64,000 bases of DNA from Certhia americana (taxonomy: Eukaryota; Chordata; Aves; Passeriformes; Certhiidae): NCBI GenBank assembly GCA_018697195.1, contig CM031858.1, positions 76,604,663 through 76,668,662 of the forward strand, given 5' to 3'. Below are positions 48,989-62,099 of the stretch, piece after piece. The notes beneath the pieces were generated by a model. The model worked only from the letters and a program-made list of their open reading frames with translations, did no database searches and was not told where the DNA came from. Within the stretch, counting starts at the first letter, position 1, and the number at the start of each line of letters is the position of its first letter. The position numbers and the translations under genes are program-made.

Positions 48989-50244
48989 GCATTTAACTAA
49001 ATTATTTTGCCTAGTATTTTTCAGGAACTGCATCAGACCTAAGCTCTTTTTGAACAGTTTTCTGAATCCTGCCTGGATACTATGGGCATCTCATACAATG
49101 CCAGGTATCTGTACCCAGGCAATAAATAAGTTACAGGCATTTAATCATTACAGTTTACAGCACAGGATTCAATCTCGCTCATATGTTTGATTCTGAAGAA
49201 CCACTGAATAAATGATGAACATAAGTGCTTAGGAAAATCAGCATGAGTCCTATCCTACAAATGCAACAGCCTTTTCCAGACTGGAAGTGTAGCTTCAACA
49301 GTTTATTAGAAAAATTGCATGCACTTTACTTCTTGGTTCAAAGAGTATTAACATTTTTGCAAGTGCTTTTAATTATGAGATTTTTGTAAACAGTGACTTA
49401 AAAAATGTAATGTGAAATTTGCCCAGCTTGATGAAAGCAATTTAAAAAATCCCTTATAGCAGTCATAAACTTAGCTTTTTTAATTGTGTAGAAAGCTTCT
49501 TTTCTACAGAGATAATTATAGAGAGCTATTTTGAAAAGTACTAATAAGATTGAAAACCAGCTTTAGATCTCCAACCAGATTTTGCAGTGTTCTGATGTAA
49601 GTCACACCACTGTAAAGCTCTGAACAGAATTGGCAGCCTGACTCTTTAGTGCTTAGCTCATCACATCTATATAATGGGAAATTGATAGTGTCAACACAAT
49701 GGCAATTAATGCCAGTACTCATGTTAGAGCAGAAAGCAATGGAATTACTTCAGGACAGCACTGAAAGTCCAGACTAGTGAGCAAGAATCCTTATTCATGC
49801 CAACTTATTTGCACTGTTTCTGGAATTTAATGTTACATCCACACTGTTACTTTGAACTATTTGGATGAAGAAACACAGTGAGCACTAGATCAGATGGCTT
49901 TATGCCATATTAAATTCTTTACATAACAAGCCCAGGTTATCAAAACAGTGTTGATCAGCACATCTTGGTTAACTGGAAATACTGACTGAAGCAGTGAAAA
50001 ACTAGAGCAGCTATCACTGAATTGTTATCATTGATAGTGAGTGACACACCATTTTATGTCAGATTGTATATCTGTGTAAGTGTACATACAGCTAAACTAC
50101 TGATCAAAGCACAGTTGTTCCATGAACAACACTCACAGCCATGACCATAACAGCTTGTCATCAGAAGCTACCTTAAGCTCAGTCCAGAATTTAATCAAAT
50201 TCCCTTGAACTAGCAGCCACGAAAACAAGGAGTTTCAGAGTGTA
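48989..50244. other. AT-rich non-genic sequence
   Basis: Nothing recognised. Confidence 0.5.
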
Positions 50245-51060
50245 ACAGAGAACAGCATTGGTCCCCATGCCAAGTCAGCCTGCTTACACCTTAACTACTA
50301 ACACCATTCAGCCATACAGAGATGTCATTCAGAGACCAGCTCTGGAGTACACCAGCTGTGAACTAGAGTTTGATGTCATGCACAAACTTGATAAAGATGA
50401 ATTTTCTTGCCTTGTCCAGATGACTGATGAAAACATGAAGCAGGATAGCCCTCAAGTTAAAACTCAGAGGAGCTCCACTTGCAATTGGCCTCCTGTTAAC
50501 CCCTTTCCTTCAGATTTAACCACCCAGCCAGCACTCTACCAAGCTACTAATCCACCTATCTACATCCCTATCTGAATACGGAAATTCTCTGATGCTCTGA
50601 TAGGCAGGGTTAAAAGCCTTTTCAGACCTGGAAGAAAAAAAAAACCACCACTCCCCTACATCCATAAACCCAGTTGCAAATGTTAAACTTGTAATAATGG
50701 GTAGTCCGATTAGACAAGATTTATTTACCCTTGGTAAACTCGTGCTGACTATTACCAATCACGTTCACACGGCCACTGTGTGTTTTATTCACACAATAGT
50801 TTCATAAGGGGTGAAGCTTGTCTGACCAGCCTCTACCTGGAGTTCCACTGACATTCACACTCACCCTTTAAAACAAGCGCAATATCAGACTGTTTCCATT
50901 CATCAAGGGCATCTCCTGGCTTCCATGACCAGCTGTAGATGATAATAAATAGCCTCACAATGACATGAGTTGTCTCTGTGACTCTCTCATTAATAACAGT
51001 CTGAGGCCCTCTGCAGTCTCTCTGCCACACCAAAAATACAGGCTTTAAATCTATGGCAAG
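50245..51060 (-). mobile_element. Diverged CR1 LINE RT region
   Basis: Plus-strand reading follows the reverse complement of the CR1 RT coding region: a CAAACTTGATAAAGATGAAT-like block, CACTTGCAATTGGCCTCCTG, TACCCTTGGTAAACTCGTGC followed by TGACTATTACCAATCAC, and ATGACCAGCTGTAGATGATA with CCTCACAATGACATGAG. All are shifted and gapped, so this is an old copy. Edges are approximate. Confidence 0.6.
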
Positions 51061-51500
51061 CAGTAAACTTCCTGTGACAGTATGTCACAGCTTAGCAGCT
51101 AGAAGTGTCTATCCCATCAGAAGAGGATCTCCATCCTGGTGCCAATAGTCTATTAATGTCCAACTCTCTCACAAATCCTCCTTTGAAGAGCTTGTTCCTC
51201 TCTATGGCTGCTATGGTACAGTATCCATGTCTATAAGATCAAATCTGACATCAGAGAAGCCTTTCTCTTACTTCAGAAAATTCAAAGATTCATGCCTATC
51301 TCATCTTGCAGGTCTCCATCCATGAGTCACTCAAATATAACCTCTTTATATATGTCTTTCATTCTCTATGAAGAGATCTTCTCCATGAGGGAAGAAATTA
51401 GGCCCTTCTCTCTGTAAAGTTTCTATGAAGCCCCAGTCAGTCCTGTTTTTTTACCTTTCTAATAGCACACAGCCGGCTCATCTGCCCCCTGTAATATTTC

Positions 51501-51947
51501 ACAGAATCACAGAATCATTCAGGTTAGAAAAGTCTTCAAATATCATCCCACCCTCACTCTTTCAGGTAGTAGTAGAGATTGATAGGTCTTCTCTGAGCCT
51601 CCTTTTCTCCAGGGTAAACAACCCTAACTTTGTCTGCTGTTCCTGAAGAGACTTACCCCCTAGACTCTTTGCCAACTCCAGCACTTCAATGTCCTTCTTG
51701 CTGTGAGGGGCCCAGAACTGAACACAGAATTTGAGGTGCAGCTTTACCAGTACCGAGTGCAGGGGGAAAATCACTGCCCTGGTCCTGCTGGCCACCCTAC
51801 TGCTGATAGAAGACAGGATACCATTGGCCTTCTTGGCCACCTGAGCACACACTGGCTCATGTTCAGCCGGCTGTTGACCAGCACCTCCAGGTCCTTTTAT
51901 TGCTGGGCACCATTCCAGCCACTCTTTCCCAAGTCTGTAGCATTGCT
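51501..51947 (-). mobile_element. CR1 LINE 3' end
   Basis: The left edge ACAGAATCACAGAATCATTC is the reverse complement of the CR1 3' terminus. The 3' UTR is mostly deleted, so the RT C-terminus follows within about 60 bp. Confidence 0.92.
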
Positions 51948-51966
51948 TGGGGCTGTTATGACCCAA
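51562..51966 (-). pseudogene. CR1 ORF2 reverse transcriptase C-terminal fragment
   Basis: A 134-codon frame containing CYRLGKEWLEWCPA, CAQVAKKANGILSSISSRVA, CVQFWAPHSKKDIEVLELAK and LGLFTLEKRRLREDL, all conserved in avian CR1 ORF2 C-termini. Open but N-terminally truncated, with a local frameshift around residues 23-35. The first residues of the frame lie outside CR1. Confidence 0.92.
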
Positions 51967-52358
51967 GTGGGAGACAAATTTCCACCCAGCAATGCAGGGC
52001 TTTTACCACCACCCATTTCCCACAAGTGAGTCTCCTGTGCTCCACAGGCAGTCCTTGCTGCTCCAGATCCAGAGCCATCTTCTAATGGCCCTAATCTGGA
52101 TCAGAGCCTCTGATATGCTCAGGTATCACCCCCAGGTAGGAGACCATGCCCTCTGGAGCATTACCACCTGAACTCCCACAGAGCCTGGTGCAGCCTCCAG
52201 GTGCTGCTGCCTGTTGATTCTGGGTGTTCATACCAACCAGGTTGAGACCCTCTACCTGCCTTGCACCTGTAGGCCTACACAGCAATCCAACAATCACAAA
52301 ACAGAAAAAATGAAGGACTCACCAATTATGGAGATAACATCAATAAGGGATAAAAAAT

Positions 52359-52512
52359 CTGGCAAGTCCAAGTGCTGTATTTGCACCTAGGATGTAGGAA
52401 CACTGTACACAATTACAGACTGAGAGAGGAGTGTCTGGAGTGCAGCCCTACAGAAAGGGATCTATGGATGCTGGTCAGCAGCAGCTCAGTGTGAGTCAGC
52501 AGTGTGCCCTGT
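52359..52512 (+). mobile_element. CR1 LINE internal fragment, opposite orientation
   Basis: Plus-strand match to the CR1 stretch that codes for the region before CAQVAKKANG: GGCAAGTCCAAGTGCTGTAT, CAATTACAGACTGAGAGAGG, GGGATCTATGGATGCTGGTC and GAGTCAGCAGTGTGCCCTG. It stops abruptly after that. Confidence 0.82.
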
Positions 52513-53104
52513 CAGTCCAGAAGGAAATTTCCATAAGATAAACCACCACAGAGGGAACTTAAGATAACCACATCTCTCCACTCACCTCACATTTACTGTT
52601 AAATAAAATCTGTATTATTGACTTAGGCGTATGGTCTCATTTGCATCTTAATTCAGGCAAAGGCATCTCTCATTAATCTGGTCATAACACACATACTACC
52701 CTTTCTAAAGCAATTGTCAGCCTTTCTTTCAGTCAGCACTTGGAGTGACTTAGAATTCAATCGAATTTTCTGAATTCAAGTATCTTGAAGTAACAGTTTA
52801 CTGTTTGACCTACTTTTTTAGAAATAGTTCAGATACACATTCTGCAATCACAGGAACATATTTGGTCCACTACTGTCAAGATATTGAACATTGCCTATGG
52901 TCTCAGTTGAGCTCTGACCTTTCGAATTATTCATCCAAAAAGGATGCATTAAAATCTATAGCAAAGCTCTACTAAGGCAGACCCACAGGAAATCCAATCC
53001 ATTTCTCTCTGGAAGGACTTAATGAGAGCTGTCAGATGGAACTGTAGATGCTACTGGAACGTATGAAGCTTATGCAACATTCTTGACTGAAATATAAAAC
53101 CGGT
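52513..53104. other. Non-genic sequence, possible LTR 3' part
   Basis: No gene. AAATAAAATCTGTATTATTG near 52600, followed by GGTCTCATTTGCATCTTAAT and an ATAACA end near 52690, resembles the 3' part of an LTR, but there is too little to call. Confidence 0.35.
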
Positions 53105-53688
53105 TGTGCTGGTTTTGGAAGAGGTAGAGTTAATTTTCCTCACAGCAGCTGGTATGGATCTGTGCTTTGGATTTGTTCTGGGAACAAGGTTTATAATGCA
53201 TGTATTTTCAATATTGTTGAGCAGTGCTTGCAGAATCTTTTCTGCTTCTTGCACTACCCTGACAGTGAGGCGGTCAGGGGTGCACCAGAAGTTGGGAGGG
53301 GACAAATCTTGGACATCTGAAATCAAGTGACCAAAGGGATATTCCCCACTATATGGTATCATGCTCAGCATATAAATATGGGGGAAGAAGAAGGAAAGGG
53401 GGACATTTGAAGTGATGACTTTTCCCAAGTCACTGTTACATGTGATGGAGCCTTGAAAGCTTTCCTGGAGATGGCTGAACACCTCCCTGCCTAAGGGCAG
53501 TTGTGAAGGAATACCTTGTTTTTTTCTTGTTTTGCTTTGTGTGTGTGACTTTTGCTCGACTTATTAAACTGTCATCTCAACCCACAAGTTCTCTCACTTT
53601 TACCCTTCTGATGCTTTTCTGCATTCAACTGAGGGGGAATGAGGAAGTGTCTGTGTTAGGTTTCATTGCCAGCTGTGTTTAAAACACA
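53105..53688 (+). mobile_element. ERVL-type LTR, near full length
   Basis: Starts TGTGCTGGTTTTGGAAGAGG with TAGAGTTAATTTTCCTCACA and GCAGCTGGTATGGATCTGTG. It continues with CCAGAAGTTGGGAGGGGACA, ACCAAAGGGATATTCCC, GCTCAGCATATAAATATGGG (TATA), TGGAGATGGCTGAACACCTC and TATTAAACTGTCATCTCAAC (polyadenylation signal). The 3' end is AAAACACA at about 53688. It is the same superfamily as the LTRs at 21954, 35678 and 48466. No target duplication is preserved. Confidence 0.93.
53371..53377 (+). promoter_or_regulatory. LTR TATA box
   Basis: TATAAAT in GCTCAGCATATAAATATGGG, the standard TATA position of this LTR family, with ATTAAA about 190 bp downstream at 53563-53568. Potential promoter only. Confidence 0.6.
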
Positions 53689-56600
53689 CAATAACTCTGT
53701 ATCTATGATAAACTTGAAACAAACTCTCTTTCTTTCACCTCTATAATCCATGTAATTCTCTTTTTTCTCCGTCATCTATGAGGCTCTCTGTCTCTTTAAA
53801 GCTCTCAGGGTAAAGTATGTCTCCAAGTATGACTATATAAAAGTGACAGAATTTTCATCATTAGTTAAGACTTAGTCACTGCGTTGACTGAAGTAATTAT
53901 GCATGTACACCCACAGCTACAAAGAATCAGTGCTTCATTGCCAAGAGTGGGATAGCCACAGACTTCAGTTACTTCATTATAAAGTGCCCACTGCACTAAA
54001 AATAGTTCATATTAAAAATATTTACTCCAATTTCCATCTTATAATATAACTGTACTAAGACATTCAGCTTGTTAACATTATGTTGTCACTGAAAGTAATG
54101 CTCACTAGCCAACACCATCTGTTTATGCCCAAATATTTTCCTTCCATTCAGGCTAGTTGAAATTAACAGTAAAAACAGTCTGTAGGGAAAAAAATGTGCT
54201 AGATACACATATATACCAAGACAAGCCATTTTTAATTCTTCTTTACTCCATAGACAAAATTTAAGCTGTTGCTTTTTAAATTCAATAGAGGGAAAAGCAA
54301 AAAAGTTATGTGAAGATCTGGAACAACAAAGGCAAAACAAGAATTTCCATTTACTAACACAAAGAAGTGTTAAGATTTTGATTACAATTACTTTAAAAGA
54401 AATCTTAGAGAAAGTAGAGAGTAGTTACTGTTCAGTTTCTGCCTCTGACCCCAGCTATCTTCTGTTTTCTAGTCATGATTTTCATGAAGCAATAGAAAAA
54501 AAAACCAAAAAAACAAAACCAAAACAACAACCAGAAGGTTTTCTTCAGGAAGGCAAACTAGCTATGCTGGCATTTAAATTTACTTTTATTTGTCAGGGGA
54601 AGCACTTATAAATGCTTCTTTAAAACCATTTACATCAAGACTGTAAATATATCACTTAGGCAAGAAACAGAATCTCCCTCTGGAACCATATAGACCCCAA
54701 TAAAGTCTTTTCACTTGGTTTTGTTATCTGTATTGATTTCTGGTCTCAGTTGCATTCAGCCTAGAAGACAAATAGCCTCCGTAACCAACAGCTCTTTACA
54801 TCAGTTTCCCTCTTATAAAGTCTCTTTTCCAGCTGAAACCAGGAAAATTCTTTCACCTGAAGTTTACTCAGAGGAACCTATGCAGACGTAAATAATAGGA
54901 AAAAATTTAAAACTTATAGCAGCCTTGTCAAGAAAGTGTGTGCTGTGACTAGACAATTTTCAGATACGGCTTGGGATTTATGGGCTAGATAGTGATGGAA
55001 TGTTCTCCTTAAACATTTTTCTCTTAGTCGTGTATTGTTGAGTGGGTGACAATAAAGGAAGTTATGGTGAAATAACCTTCCCATGTTGCAGCATTGATCA
55101 TTAGCTCACCACTAACATTCCATTAAACAAGGGGGGTTGTATTTTTCTCCCATAAATTGACTTTTCTACCAGTTTTAGGCTCAGTGCTTTCTACTAAGTT
55201 CAGGAAGAATATCTCCATTCAATATAATGAGCATTGGATTATCTTGCTCTTGTATGTACTAAATTTGTATTTCAGTGTTGAAAATGCTGACACTGAGGAA
55301 AGAAGTGAAATTTCAGTTTAAAATTAAAAGACCATAATTTGAATGTCCCATCACATTCTGGTGTTAAATATGCCTTTCTTTAAGCATCTCTGAATTACAA
55401 ATGTGTCTTCAGTGGTGTGGTTTAACATAAAGCAATGCCATGTGAGTGAGTCAAATTAACCAACTACTCAAATAAACATACTATAACTCTGGTGTACATT
55501 AGCATAACAGTTGCAAATGATAAGATAAAAAAAGGTAATGATTTTTACAGAAAAAATTATTTTGCATTCTCTCCCTAATTAAGGCTCTATATATAGATAG
55601 AAATAGTAGTTCTGTGTGACTAAAGATGACATTAGTCAATGCTGCAAATTTTTGAAGAAAACAAACCCAAGATACCAAGAGCTTTGGAAAGAATTTCTCC
55701 TAAGGGGAAAAAAAAAACCCCAAAACCAAAAAACCAAACAGATAAACACACATTTATATACATGTCTGTCTTTAGATATACATACTTATTTGCATCTCAA
55801 CTGAACACCTATTGGGAACATGAAAACTGATACTGACTTTTTGTGTTTTTCATTTTCTAGCTTTCATACTTATGAATAAACAACTGGAAGTGTTTCTAAT
55901 GGGAGTTCAATCTGCTGATAGCAAAGGCTATGAAAAAATATATGGCAGTTTCCCAATTTCCAGCTGACAAACAGATGACTCTTTTTAAAAGAGGTTTGCA
56001 ATTAGTTTCAAGAAACAAAGCTATCAAATAAAAAATAAGCTGCAAAGTGACAAGACATAGAATATATGACTGTTCTCAACAATGATATTTATTGACTGAC
56101 TCACCAAATATGCAGCAACAATTTACTAAATGTTTTGGAGACCAGAATGATTTTTATGCAATGCTTTGGTTTAAAAACCAATTCTCTTCCCAGAAAAGCT
56201 ATTTTTGGCATGTAATTCTGAATACCTGTATCACTGCTTGAAGATATTTTAAAAGACATTTCTATGTTACCAGAAAATATTGCAGCACTTTAGCCAGAAA
56301 TGTATCTTGACATCTGCCATTTATAAACAGAGATTTCATAGAGAAATTTTTGTCCATAACATTGCTAAAACTCCAGAGAAGAAGCAAAACCAACCCAGCT
56401 TTGACCTAAGATATTATTTAATATGTATTATAGCATCACAAGTGTGGGATCACATTTTGAGCTGTCCTGTGAGATTCAGATGAACTGTTAAGAAGACCAT
56501 TTTTAGACCAAAGGCAGAGATTAAGTCCACCACTGACATCCTTGTTCTCCTTGACCCATGAACATGATTCACTGTACCTCTTTTGGGGCTTTTCAACAAC

Positions 56601-57427
56601 TCAGGGTTTTCAGTCTTTGAGAACAGCATAATAAGGATAAAATCCATATTTTTATACTTGAAGGATAATTAGTGCTTTAATTCTTCCCAGGTACCCAGCT
56701 AGCCAATCTTTACAAGAGGAAGAGCTTTCTGGCCTAGAAAATGATCGTTTTGTGATATGAAGCGTGAACTTCCCTTTATTAAATTTGTGATGTTAGACAT
56801 CAAGTATATCTATCACAGGCTGCTATGCATATAAAGAGGTAAATTTCCTTCTCTCCCTCCCCCAGCTGTCCATTGGTTTCAACTTATTTTCTGAAGCATG
56901 AAAATATAAAGGATTTACCAAAGCAAATCACAAATGTAGTAATTCTGCATGTCTAAAAGTTAGTTGTTCTTGATTTTTTAATTTTGTGCTATCCAATGAC
57001 CCTAAATTTTATCTAAAACTTTAGCTAAAAAATTACTTCAGTTTCTGTGTCATGTCACATTTTCAAACTGATACTTCTTAAAAGTGAGGGACTAATTAGG
57101 TACTTTGCTGAGCAATTAATTGTGTTTAAAAGAAAGAAACACATGCATAGAAATAACTATTTTGTGTTTTTTAAATGACCCTAGATAATTCTGTTCTCTC
57201 TGTAGAAGTACTAGAAATGAAGATTTATTCCCAGGCAAAAAGTCTATTAGATAAAACTGGTAATAAAATTTAGGGACTTCAGAAAAGTTTTTTTTCAATG
57301 TTAAAAGCATAACCAGATATGTTACATAACTTTTCCAAAGCATGTAATACTAAATTATTTCTTTTCCAACTCAAGCCATTGACCATAGGAGAGGGGTAAG
57401 ATTATGTCATAACTGAGTGGTACATTA
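53689..57427. other. AT-rich non-genic sequence
   Basis: No gene or interspersed repeat recognised. An A/C-biased stretch lies at about 55709-55740. Confidence 0.5.
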
Positions 57428-57525
57428 AAAAAAAAGAAAAAAAAAGAAAAAAAAAGAAAGAAAAAAAGAAAGAGAAAGAGAAAAAGAAAAAGAAAAAGAA
57501 AAAGAAAAAGAAAAAGAAAAAGAAA
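57428..57525. repeat. GA-rich (A5G)n array, left of gap
   Basis: Polypurine plus strand dominated by AAAAAG units running into the assembly gap. Confidence 0.95.
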
Positions 57526-57839
57526 NNNNNNNNNNNNNNNNNNNNNNNNNNNNNNNNNNNNNNNNNNNNNNNNNNNNNNNNNNNNNNNNNNNNNNNNNNN
57601 NNNNNNNNNNNNNNNNNNNNNNNNNNNNNNNNNNNNNNNNNNNNNNNNNNNNNNNNNNNNNNNNNNNNNNNNNNNNNNNNNNNNNNNNNNNNNNNNNNNN
57701 NNNNNNNNNNNNNNNNNNNNNNNNNNNNNNNNNNNNNNNNNNNNNNNNNNNNNNNNNNNNNNNNNNNNNNNNNNNNNNNNNNNNNNNNNNNNNNNNNNNN
57801 NNNNNNNNNNNNNNNNNNNNNNNNNNNNNNNNNNNNNNN
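57526..57839. other. Assembly gap of 314 N
   Basis: Undetermined bases inside a purine-rich repeat. ORFs translated across it are meaningless. Confidence 1.
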
Positions 57840-58045
57840 CAGGAAAAAAGAAAGACAGCCCGAACGAAAAGGAAAGAAAGCAGATAAGACACGACACGAA
57901 GAAAAGACAGCAAGAACCAACGAAAGAACGAAAGAAAGACGAGGAAGAAAGAAAGAAGGACGAAAGATAAGAAAAGAACGAAGAAAGAAAGAAAGAAAGA
58001 AGAAAAGCCACAGACAAGACAGAAGAAAGAAAGAAAGAATGGAGA
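57840..58045. repeat. Irregular GA-rich sequence, right of gap
   Basis: Purine-rich with scattered C, giving many CGA triplets (AACGAAAGAACGAAAG and similar) between GAAA units. Its pattern differs from the regular left flank. Confidence 0.9.
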
Positions 58046-61000
58046 TGGGGATTTTTAAGAGGCAGATTTTCTGTAAAGAAATACATTCTGCATATTCATC
58101 TCTCAGTCTATTCAACACAATCAGATTTTTTTTTCATTCAGTCAGGGAAGGTTCACAAGTACAAATTTAAGTGAGGTCATACTGTACAATACTGGAAAGC
58201 AGAAAAAGTTACAGGGTCAGAGTCTCAACTGAGTTTAAATGCTTTCTAATATTTCAAGGTAAATGGGTCTTTATTACTTTATATCAGCTGGTGATCTATA
58301 GCCTTATTTTTTATGTTTACCCATATCAACAGTAATTCTTCCTTCTCTCTGAATCTTGAGAAGAATAAAGTAAAAGTCTGAGTCTTACAAGAGCAAATAT
58401 TTGACAATATTGACAGCAATTTGATTGGTTACTCAGAGAATCCCGCTGAAACATTTCAGTCATCATGTAATTTCCACACTGAATTAGCCAACAGTTATCT
58501 CGGCAAGTAGAAACTTGTTCTATATTCTCTGTGCTTTACCAAAGCTCAAAGTAAAGACAGAAATATGCAGTTACTGCAGACAGTGTGCAAGGCTGAAGTA
58601 ATCAAAGTTAAGATTTGCTTCACATCAATCTAGTCTTTCAAAATTACTGAAGCTCTATCTGAAAGCTCCTGACAGCCTAAAAGAAATATAAAAGAACCAG
58701 GTATCTAGCCCTTTCTTATCTCAGTGTCAGACAAGAAAGAAACAGTTACAGTAGCAATCATATGTATTAAATCATCAGTTCACAGTTTCCAAGACAGTAT
58801 GAAACAATTTTCTTCTGTACAGAAAAAAAAAAAAAAAGCAACAAAAACCAACAGCATTTATACAGCACAAATTTTCACAAAAAGGCAGGTTTTCTCTTCA
58901 AACAGGATAGACATTGATGTGTAATGTAAAGAGGTAGAAACTTTTCTGCTTCAGCAAAATGCAAGTATGCTATGGCATTCAGAACATGGGCCTAAATCTT
59001 TGGCAAAATAACATCACAGAAATTTTAAGAGACAAGTGCTCAGCATCCATTTACATACAAGGATATGCACTGGAGAGTCATGAGCCAGACCTTTTCACTG
59101 TAGAAAAGCATGATCATCCTCAGTGCATTAGACTGCACCTTTCATGGAACTTGCACAGTGGTCAAGGGCACACAAAATACAATCCAGCAGAAACAAGCAT
59201 CAGAAGCTCATCTGGGCTTCTCTGCAGCAAAGACACTCTGAACTCCAATACAACATGGCTAATATCCAACAGAGTGGAAAGAAAAACAAAACTTCAGATC
59301 TCAGGGTTTCATTTCCTATACCAGCATTCAGTTTCAACACAAACATTTCAAGCAATATCTTAAAACTATCTGATGAGGCTAAGGCCTGTAATAACAAGTG
59401 CATAAGAAATTTAACTTCTACCACTGGAGGTTCACAAAAAATCTCCTGAGCATCTGGATTGAAGCCTCCTAACCCCAAATCTATAATATCCAAAATCTGT
59501 AATTGAACACAGACTTTAACCAAGCTTTTAATCTAACTAACCTTTTTAACCTAGCTTTTGTAGGAAGTAAAATCATGCTTCCTAATTTATAAGATGCAAT
59601 TCAGCTTTTGCAAATAAAATCGCAGCAAGTACAGAATGGTGGAAAATTTTTTAAATGTAAAATTAGTTTTATATCAACTTTTTTCAGTAACTGGAATTTT
59701 GAAGCTTAGCATAAAACAGAATTAACAGTGATGCTGATAATTCTTCATATATGGGTCCTTTCTGTAGCAGAGGAACACTGCACCATCTGTGTGTAAGTTT
59801 TACTCTAATTGTTAGTACATCCAACATTAAAGTAGATTATATAGACTTATAAATTATAATAAATGCATGTGAAATTGAAGACAGTTTTTTCATGCCCACC
59901 TTTCCCCACTAGCTAAGCACAAAATGTTTAATACAGAATGAAATATTCTTTTTTAAATATGCTGTTCTCAAGCATATTGAAGAAACTCAGTGTGCCATTG
60001 GTCCATATAATCCCTCCTTGATTTTAGCCAATGATAATGACAGCATTTGAAAGGCAATGGATTTTTTTTCAGGCTGTGAGGCAGAATATCATACATCCTT
60101 TTAATAAAATAGACATTTCAAAGGCATTTAAGAAAAACACCAACAACTACAAGATTTTTGAATTTCCAAGTGTGACACCATTACTTTTCCAGGATGATAA
60201 ACAAATAATTGCATTTTTTGTGCTCTGAGGCTTTGCTATTTCTAGTAAAGTATACTTGGCCAGGTTCTAACTTTGAGTGCTGACATGTGATCATATATAT
60301 TGTCTAAATCTTTGCCTGTGCCTTGGCATGGGACACATCAAATTATCACCTTCCCAGATAACACTTGTACAAAGACTGGGGAATAGCATGGGCCTGGGAC
60401 TCTTGAAGCAGCCTATCTGGAGGAGATTACTTGATTTTTTTAAGGGAAGTGAGTTAAATTCTGAAGCCAGCATTATCATTTTCCTGAAAAAAAAAAGTTG
60501 TTTGTAAAGACTCCTCAAAGCCACCACTGCTCAGAGTGGCTCAGTAGCAGCAAGGTCAGTCCCCGGTAAGGCAGGGAAACAGAAATTGATCTGAAGGAGT
60601 AGGAGAGAAATCTTTCTTATTGCAAGTAGATCAAGCATTGTTTGTCTTTCTTTTGCCATAACTATATCAGATATTTGTACTTTCTGCCTGGTTTTATATG
60701 CTGTCAGCAACATTTTGAGTTAGGTTAGTCCAGGTGTGATTTAAGATGCCTGGTTAGTACCAATACATCTTCCTCAAAGGCACAGCCAAATGTACAAACT
60801 AAGACTCTGGAATATTTTACTGTCCCAAAGAGTTACAGCTTCTTATAACTCAAATCATCCAAAGGAGACAGCTGAATTTAAACTGAATAGGACAGGTGAA
60901 GAGATGATGACACTGGGGCCAAGGGAGGCAGACATATCCCCCAGCATCCTTTCTAACATGAAAAGTCTTTGCATGCAATAAGATACAAGGGTGCACATCT

Positions 61001-62099
61001 GAACCCAAAGTAATGCAGCAAGAAAAGGGTGCACACCAAAATGGTGGCATGTCAGTTGCTGGCAGAAGCAGAAAATAAATTCTAGACAACTTCATTTACT
61101 AACAGAATTACAGCCTCAATTAATTACAGCCTCAATGGTAAAGTGGAAAACCATTGAAATAGCTGGCTAAACAGCTATATCAATTGAATTATAAAGAGTG
61201 TGAAGTCAGATTCAAAATTAAAGCAAATAAATACTACTAAAATGTCAGGTGTCATGCTATTCAATTTTTGGATTATATGATTCTGTCACTATTAATAATA
61301 TTCAACACATTTAATTTATCATTTTTTATTAGTGATATTGAAATATGGATGGAAATATTTAATACTAATGCCTGTGTGGTAAATATTTTCCATTGACCTT
61401 ATAAAACAGGGCTGAGAAATACTTTAAATTTTGAGTAGAACATAAGAAAACATCTATTTAAAAAATGGGTGGACTTTCCCTTGCTAAGTCAGTAGACTCA
61501 AGCAATTTACAAAAGACTCAATTTTTATTGATATCATCCTCTAGAAAAATGAGATATAATTCAACATACTCAAATATTTCAACAGGACATTTTAAACGGG
61601 TTATAAAGTAAAAATAGTTATAGTATAAGAGAAAGATTTTCAGAGGCACAATGGGCATTAGAATACTTGTTACTTCTGTGTGCCTCCACTACCTATGTTA
61701 ATTTACTTTCCCAAGCCTATGGAGATCAGAGCTTATTTTTGTTAATTTGGGGACTGCATTTTGTGTCAATGACAGACCACTGAACAAATGCTTGATGGAT
61801 AAGCCTTATTTTCTAACACAGCATAAATACTGTTTTCTTTGAGTAATTGTTTAGGTCAAGGCCTGAAACTAAAGTCTGCTATCTCACCACACCTAGTATA
61901 TAAAAGCTAAGCTATGTAACAAGCAAAGTCATACAGAAAGACTAAACCTTTGATCTACCATGTTCTCAGAAGGAAAAAAAAAAAAAAACAACAAATGAGC
62001 ATAAAGAGTGTGAGAAAAGAAAATATTTTATGATGCATCCTTATAGTAAGTAAAGTTAACAGGGCCTTGATTCATTCTTCTACTAAGTAGTCTCCCTGC
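58046..62099. other. AT-rich non-genic sequence
   Basis: No gene recognised. The 134-codon plus-strand frame at 58959-59363 overlaps a second plus-strand frame and a minus-strand frame, and none has a family motif. Confidence 0.5.
61107..61136. repeat. 14-bp tandem duplication
   Basis: ATTACAGCCTCAAT occurs at 61107-61120 and 61123-61136, period 16. Confidence 0.93.

Noticed and set aside
53051..53482. 143-codon minus-strand ORF
   Set aside because: Antisense to an ERVL-type LTR.
57355..58118. ORFs of 162-243 codons on the minus strand
   Set aside because: They read through 314 undetermined bases and a GA repeat; artefacts.
58959..59363. 134-codon plus-strand ORF
   Set aside because: No motif, overlapped by other open frames on both strands; length is plausible by chance in 64 kb.
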